This document shows positions 22,501 through 25,524 of a stretch of DNA of 25,524 nucleotides, in pieces. The stretch's first letter is position 1. Each line of letters starts with the position of its first letter. Position numbers and translations under genes: made by a program. The DNA lies in assembly GCA_937983015.1 (NCBI GenBank), contig CALKAK010000115.1:1-25524 (forward strand). Reading direction: 5' to 3'. This stretch comes from an uncultured Bacillaceae bacterium. Lineage in GTDB: Bacteria; Bacillota; Bacilli; Bacillales; Caldibacillaceae. Under the pieces are notes generated by a model, which saw nothing but the letters and a program-made list of their open reading frames with translations, searched no databases and was not told the DNA's origin.

Positions 22501-22988
22501 CCAAGCGAAGCTTTAATGATAATGGGGTAGCCATGTTCTTCCGCGAACACCGCCACATCTTCAACCGTATGTACCGGTCGCCCCGGGATGATCGGGAGCC
22601 CTGAATTTTCAGCCTGGAGCCGTGCTTGAACTTTATCCCCGAAAATCTCGAGTTGTTCAGGTCCAGGACCGACAAAGATAATCCCTTCTTCTTCACAACG
22701 TCTTGCGAACTCGATATTTTCCGATAAAAACCCGTAACCGGGGTGGATCGCGTCTACCCCATTTTCCTTTGCGATGCGGATAATATCTTCTATATCAAGA
22801 TAGGCCTCTGTCGGTTTTTTCCCCTCACCGACCAAATAGGCCTCGTCAGCTTTATATCGATGATACGATCCGGAATCTTCACGAGAATAAATCGCAACAG
22901 TACGGATGCCTAAATCTGTGCAAGCACGGAAAATGCGAATTGCTATCTCGCCACGATTGGCCACCAATAATTTCCTTATTTTTCGCAA
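19563..22988 (-). CDS. pycA: Pyruvate carboxylase
   Basis: A 1141-residue biotin enzyme that carboxylates pyruvate to oxaloacetate, refilling the TCA cycle. Domains in order: biotin carboxylase (about 1-455; ATP-grasp glycine loop SLGGGGRGMR at 161-170, catalytic EVNPR at 288-292), carboxyltransferase (about 525-830; TTFRDAHQSLLATR at 534-547 and the metal-binding HLHTHDTSGNG), an allosteric/tetramerisation linker, and the biotin carrier domain at the end with Lys1107 in AMKM as the biotin site. Length and sequence follow B. subtilis PycA (1148 residues). The start is TTG at 22988, with GGAG four and GAGGAG nine bases upstream, giving RKLLVANRGEIAIRIFRAC soon after. It follows ftsW by 48 bases; a weak AAACCC/GGGTTT hairpin overlaps the ftsW stop. 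Confidence 0.97.
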   Translation of the reverse strand: MRKIRKLLVANRGEIAIRIFRACTDLGIRTVAIYSREDSGSYHRYKADEAYLVGEGKKPTEAYLDIEDIIRIAKENGVDAIHPGYGFLSENIEFARRCEEEGIIFVGPGPEQLEIFGDKVQARLQAENSGLPIIPGRPVHTVEDVAVFAEEHGYPIIIKASLGGGGRGMRIIKNQDDIAESLRVAQSEAKTSFGSDEVYVEKYLDRPKHIEVQILADHHGNIVHLYERDCSVQRRHQKLVEVAPSVALSTELREKICQAAVKIMKDAGFTNCGTVEFLVSGDEFYFIEVNPRIQVEHTITELITGVDIVQAQILIAEGHPLHGPEIGIPKQEDITTRGYAIQCRITSEDPLNNFMPDTGKITVYRSSGGFGVRLDAGNAFQGAVISPYYDSLLVKVSTFAMTFEKAVRKMVRTLQEFRIRGIKTNIPFLVNVIQHEKFISGENHTSFVDETPELFEFPVSQDRATKLLTYIGDIVVNGFPGIGKVEKPVYAKPRMPKVKRVDPPVGTKQIFDTYGPEGIVDWIKKQDRVLLTDTTFRDAHQSLLATRVRSFDMVKISEQTARLLPELFSLEMWGGATFDVSYRFLREDPWQRLLTLREKIPNVLFQMLFRGSNAVGYKNYPDNVIREFAKLAADAGIDVFRIFDSLNWVKGMEVAIEAVRDAGKLVEAAICYTGDLLDPTRAKYDLKYYVDLAKELEAQGAHILAIKDMAGLLKPEAAYRLVSELKEKIDIPIHLHTHDTSGNGIYTYVRAIEAGVDIVDTAISAMAGFTSQPGASTLYYALEGTPRQPQVDIHALNEISKYWEDVRQYYKNFESGLKAPLPEVYEFEMPGGQYSNLQQQAKAVGLLHRWDELQDMYRRVNMLFGDIVKVTPSSKVVGDMALFMVQNDLTEEDVLEKGMQINFPNSVIEFFQGYIGIPHGGFPEHLQKVVLKGREVLKDRAGKLLEPVNFAEVKEKLRPLMQREPTDFDAVAYALYPDVFLDYLKAVNRYGDLSVLDTPTFLYGMRIGETLEVEIEKGKTLIIKLVSIGQVQKDGTRIVYFELNGQPREVAIKDFSVESDLVEKPKADQQNEFHVGATMPGTVVKVLVEEGDTVKQGDHLVITEAMKMETTIQAPVSGTVEKIYVEPGEAISQGDLLIELR

Positions 22989-23036
22989 GAGACTCCACTC
23001 CTCACTAACTAATATCGTTTCGCTGGGAGAAACCCC

Positions 23037-24218
23037 TCAAAGAAATAAGGGTTTTTCTTCTTTATTACGTTTGTAATTCCATTCGTAATTTGTAAACATG
23101 GAAACGTTCATTAAAATCCCCAGTGCACCGGATAAAACGATCAACGAAGAACCACCATAACTGATAAACGGTAAGGTGACACCGGTGATGGGGATGAGAC
23201 CTGATACGCCACCTAAATTGACGAAGGTTTGAATACCCATCATCCCTGAAATACCAAAAGCCAGTAAACTCCCGAATGGATCCCGACATTTCATTCCGAT
23301 ATAAAATCCTTTTAACACAAGATAACCGATACCGCCAATCACGAATATCACACCGAAAAGCCCCAATTCTTCCACGATAATCGCCATTATAAAATCGGTA
23401 TGGGCTTCCGGTAAATATCCGAGTTTTTGCACGCTTTTTCCGAGACCTACCCCTATTAATCCACCTTGGCCGATCGCAAGATACGAGTTGACAAGTTGAT
23501 GCCCTTCGGTCTGCTCGTAAGCGAAAGGATCGACGAAACTGTACAAGCGACCGAGCCTATTTTCTGTGAATATAACATCTTTGTATAAATAAATAAACGG
23601 CGAAAGAATTACTAAAAACATGATGCCAACGAAAATGAGGCGGAATAGCGTTTTCAGATTGATCCCCGAACAAATAATGACGACAGCACCGGTGCAAAAA
23701 ATGATAAACGCCGTACCAATATCGGGCTGTAAAACCGTGAGCGTGCAAATAATGATTAAAATCAAAATCGGCGGAATCACACCCGTGTTGAAATTGTTTA
23801 TGTATGATTGTTTTTTCGAGTAAACAGCAGCCAGATAGATGATAATCGCGACTTTTGCCAGTTCCGAAGGCTGGAAATTGAAACCGAAGAAAGTTAGCCA
23901 GCTCGTCGCATTGTTGGCACTTCGGCCGATAAAAAATAAACTAAACAACATCCCGATCGTGCCCAAAACTAAAACAACTAAAAAACCTTTAATTTTATAG
24001 AGATGATAAGGGATGAGGGCGGTCACGGTTAATAGGATAAGAGAAAGAATCAAGTTCACCAGCTGCTTATCAAAAAAATAACGGCTGGACTCCAGTTTAT
24101 ACACTTGAATGGCCGTAACCATGCTTGCACTATAAACCATAATCAAACCGAAAACAGCCAGTGCCAAATATACCGCCAATAGGGACCAATCATAAGAGCG
24201 CAAGATCTTTTTTATCAT
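23037..24218 (-). CDS. ftsW: FtsW, septal peptidoglycan glycosyltransferase (SEDS)
   Basis: A 393-residue membrane protein of the SEDS family (FtsW/RodA/SpoVE), which polymerises lipid II at the division septum together with a class B penicillin-binding protein. Ten membrane segments are visible. Motifs: FQPSELAK (116-122), LQPDIGTA (163-170), IGQGGLIGVGLGKSVQKLGY (249-268) and PEAHTDFI, in which Asp275 is the expected catalytic residue, then GGVSGLIPITGVTLPFISYG. Position beside pycA and ylaN marks it as FtsW (ylaO) rather than SpoVE or RodA. ATG at 24218 follows GGATGGGAAG, a moderate ribosome site. Its promoter seems to lie about 160 bases upstream. Confidence 0.95.
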   Translation of the reverse strand: MIKKILRSYDWSLLAVYLALAVFGLIMVYSASMVTAIQVYKLESSRYFFDKQLVNLILSLILLTVTALIPYHLYKIKGFLVVLVLGTIGMLFSLFFIGRSANNATSWLTFFGFNFQPSELAKVAIIIYLAAVYSKKQSYINNFNTGVIPPILILIIICTLTVLQPDIGTAFIIFCTGAVVIICSGINLKTLFRLIFVGIMFLVILSPFIYLYKDVIFTENRLGRLYSFVDPFAYEQTEGHQLVNSYLAIGQGGLIGVGLGKSVQKLGYLPEAHTDFIMAIIVEELGLFGVIFVIGGIGYLVLKGFYIGMKCRDPFGSLLAFGISGMMGIQTFVNLGGVSGLIPITGVTLPFISYGGSSLIVLSGALGILMNVSMFTNYEWNYKRNKEEKPLFL

Positions 24219-24528
24219 TACTTCCCATCCAATCTATAATTTTAAATTACGCTAAATTTTGACAAATTCCTCTTTATTGTTTGTGTTATTTTTTTAAAAA
24301 TGTCATACTATTTGCTGCTGGCAACAAGTACACCATGGCAAGTGTTATAACATTAAATTTTCTCCCGAGATTACCCTTATTATAGCATTTCCTGAAATAT
24401 CCAGACCGCTATTTTACTTTGAACATCCTTAAAAAGTCAAGGGAAATCCACGTATGAAGGTAAGAAAAAGTAACGGAGAAAGGTTCCGTGAAGAAATAAA
24501 AAAGGCCTTGGTTAAAGGCTATATATGC
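24219..24528. other. ftsW leader and ylaN-ftsW gap
   Basis: This 310-base stretch has no supported gene. It holds the likely ftsW promoter (24379-24387) and a leader of about 150 bases with two direct TTGCCA words near 24320 and 24345 (minus strand). An open plus-strand frame from 24454 runs through the ylaN terminator and into ylaN, so I do not accept it. Confidence 0.5.
24379..24387 (-). promoter_or_regulatory. Extended -10 promoter of ftsW
   Basis: TGCTATAAT on the minus strand (24387-24379) combines a perfect -10 with the TGn extension; no good -35 is seen, which extended -10 promoters tolerate. It lies about 160 bases upstream of ftsW. Confidence 0.5.
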
Positions 24529-24566
24529 AAAAAAACTCAAACAATTGATGGACAACTGTTTGAGTT
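24529..24566 (-). terminator. Terminator after ylaN
   Basis: A stem of about 14 bp (AACTCAAACAGTTG with CAATTGTTTGAGTT, one G-U, 5-base loop) is followed by seven T on the minus strand, about 20 bases after the ylaN stop. Confidence 0.9.
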
Positions 24567-24587
24567 TGCAGTTTACTCAGTTCTCTC

Positions 24588-24869
24588 TTATCGATTCATC
24601 GCCGCTTCGTGCAGATCGGCCAATTTACGCTCGACGGAATTAAGTAATTTTTTTCCTTCTTCTTCATCGATAAGATTTAAGCGGACAGCAAAATTTATTT
24701 GACGAGATAACCCGTACATTTGGGTATCGAGCACATCTTCATAAACCGGGCATTGGGGTAAGGTCAAATTATCCATTTGCACTTGAATTAGATTAATGAT
24801 TTTTTCCGCATCACTTTTCAAGAGTTGATAGGCTTTCTCCCGTTGATCCACCTTCGTATCATGTACCAC
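24588..24869 (-). CDS. ylaN: YlaN family protein
   Basis: A 93-residue helical cytoplasmic protein of the YlaN family (DUF1507), very similar to B. subtilis YlaN: DAEKIINLIQVQMDNLTLPQ, CPVYEDVLDTQMYGLSRQI, NFAVRLNLIDEEEGKKLL. YlaN has been reported to bind iron and to interact with the Fur repressor, and is important under iron limitation. The start is probably GTG at 24869: AAAGGGGGG lies six bases upstream, and the protein then begins VVHDTKVDQREKAYQLL as in the family. A second GTG just before it (24872) is possible. The longer frame upstream has no family similarity. It is a single-gene unit with a good promoter. Confidence 0.93.
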   Translation of the reverse strand: MVHDTKVDQREKAYQLLKSDAEKIINLIQVQMDNLTLPQCPVYEDVLDTQMYGLSRQINFAVRLNLIDEEEGKKLLNSVERKLADLHEAAMNR

Positions 24870-24903
24870 CACGATCCCCCCTTTAGAAAACCCATTTGAT
24901 AAA

Positions 24904-24932
24904 ATTCTATCCGTAATAACTAAAATTTGCAA
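24904..24932 (-). promoter_or_regulatory. Promoter of ylaN
   Basis: Minus-strand -35 TTGCAA (24932-24927), a 17-base spacer and -10 TAGAAT (24909-24904), about 35 bases upstream of the GTG start. Confidence 0.6.
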
Positions 24933-25117
24933 GGATATAAGCGATTATCGGGGACTTCACGAAATTTCTATCCGGATATCCATTTAATTAATATATTAAT
25001 ATATAAACAACCTGTTTAAAAGTCTTTTATTATGAATTCTCGCTAATTCTATGTATACTCAAATTAGGGTCAAACATGCATGAATGATTATACTCGAACA
25101 AAAGGAGTTGGCGATAA

Positions 25118-25524
25118 ATGGCAGATATCGTGCAGGTAAAGGGAAAAGTCCGGTATAAGATTACGCTTGATCCCTCGGTATGGATTTTCGATGACAGGAT
25201 TATCGATTTAGATACATATTTTACGGAACCGAAACGGACGGAACAAGAAGTTGATGAAGAAAAAAAGCTCGCCGAAAGCTGGGGCCGTGAATTGAAAGAA
25301 GGCGCCGCTCCGCCACAGCCAAAAAAGCAAAAAACAAAATTTCCGAAAGAAAAGTTGTTATCCGGTTCCTTCGGGATCCCGCTCGCTCCTTTCCTGGACC
25401 ACGCTGAACCGGAAGAGGGAAGTCGAACGTTGATTGTAGAAACGAAAAATGGCCAGCACTCCTTCCCATTAAAAGAAGGTCGAGAATTCATTCTCGCCTT
25501 TGCGAAAAATGGGAAACCATTGCG
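25118..25524 (+). CDS. ylaL: YlaL-like protein, 3' end outside the window
   Basis: A plus-strand gene starting at ATG 25118 behind AAAGGAG and open to the window's end, at least 135 residues. It begins MADIVQVKGKVRYKITLDPS, then VWIFDDRIIDLDTYF, followed by a charged, Pro/Lys-rich middle (PPQPKKQKTKFPKEKLL) and GIPLAPFLDHAEPEE. There is no signal peptide. By position and sequence it looks like the ylaL gene found near ylaN in Bacillus, some copies of which are labelled peptidyl-prolyl isomerase; I see no motif supporting that activity. It is divergent from ylaN. TATACT at 25054-25059 may be its -10. The identity is moderately sure, the coding region well supported. Confidence 0.75.
   Translation, partial: MADIVQVKGKVRYKITLDPSVWIFDDRIIDLDTYFTEPKRTEQEVDEEKKLAESWGRELKEGAAPPQPKKQKTKFPKEKLLSGSFGIPLAPFLDHAEPEEGSRTLIVETKNGQHSFPLKEGREFILAFAKNGKPL

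Noticed and set aside
23009..23045. AAACCC/GGGTTT hairpin at the ftsW stop as a terminator
   Set aside because: The stem is only six pairs with a 13-base loop, and the T-run is short and broken, so read-through into pycA is likely; not listed as a terminator.
24454..24702. Plus-strand open frame starting MKVRKSNGERFREEIKKALV
   Set aside because: It has a weak ribosome site but crosses the ylaN terminator hairpin and runs antisense into ylaN.
25030..25491. Minus-strand open frame of 153 codons
   Set aside because: It is antisense to the ylaL-like gene, which has a good start and ribosome site on the plus strand.

Overview
The window comes from a low-GC Gram-positive of the Bacillaceae. The gene order ylaL / ylaN - ftsW - pycA - ctaA / ctaB-C-D-E-F-G / ylbA / ylbB-C-D-E-F-G is the Bacillus subtilis ylaN-to-ylbG core segment, shown here mostly on the minus strand. 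Shine-Dalgarno sequences are strong and starts are often TTG or GTG. Nearly every transcription unit ends in a clear hairpin plus T-run. The species cannot be named from the sequence alone.

Layout, left to right. Positions 1-1000 hold the edge of an unidentified gene, a terminator, and a degraded lipoprotein gene (276-706). Positions 1029-4404 carry ylbG, ylbF (RicF of the Y-complex), ylbE, ylbD, ylbC (CAP-domain protein, apparently with a CTG start) and ylbB (CBS pair), all minus. ylbA (YugN-like, plus) follows. Between ylbA and the cytochrome oxidase genes sits a four-gene block not found in the B. subtilis arrangement (5152-9772). It is a lic-type phosphocholine locus: LicC cytidylyltransferase, LicB-like permease, a 620-residue protein joining a winged helix, a nucleotidyltransferase-like domain and a LicA-type choline kinase, and LicD. 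Then come the cytochrome caa3 oxidase genes: a DUF420/CtaM-like gene, ctaG, ctaF, ctaE, ctaD, ctaC and ctaB, with ctaA divergent. A manganese catalase gene, a second insertion relative to B. subtilis, lies between ctaA and pycA. The right end holds ftsW, ylaN and the start of a ylaL-like gene.

How the genes work together. ctaA and ctaB make heme A from protoheme; ctaC-F encode the oxidase; ctaG and the DUF420 protein help assemble it. pycA feeds oxaloacetate to the TCA cycle. The lic genes together predict choline uptake (LicB), phosphorylation (kinase domain), activation to CDP-choline (LicC) and transfer of phosphocholine to a surface glycan (LicD). No glycan backbone genes are present, so the acceptor is unknown.

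Most worth a second look are the lic block, with its unusual fusion protein, a nucleotidyltransferase domain lacking its signature residues, and paired tandem duplications upstream of licD; the CTG start of ylbC; the possible PerR-type operator and repeated half-sites upstream of the Mn catalase gene; and two unexplained hairpins between ctaB and ctaC.
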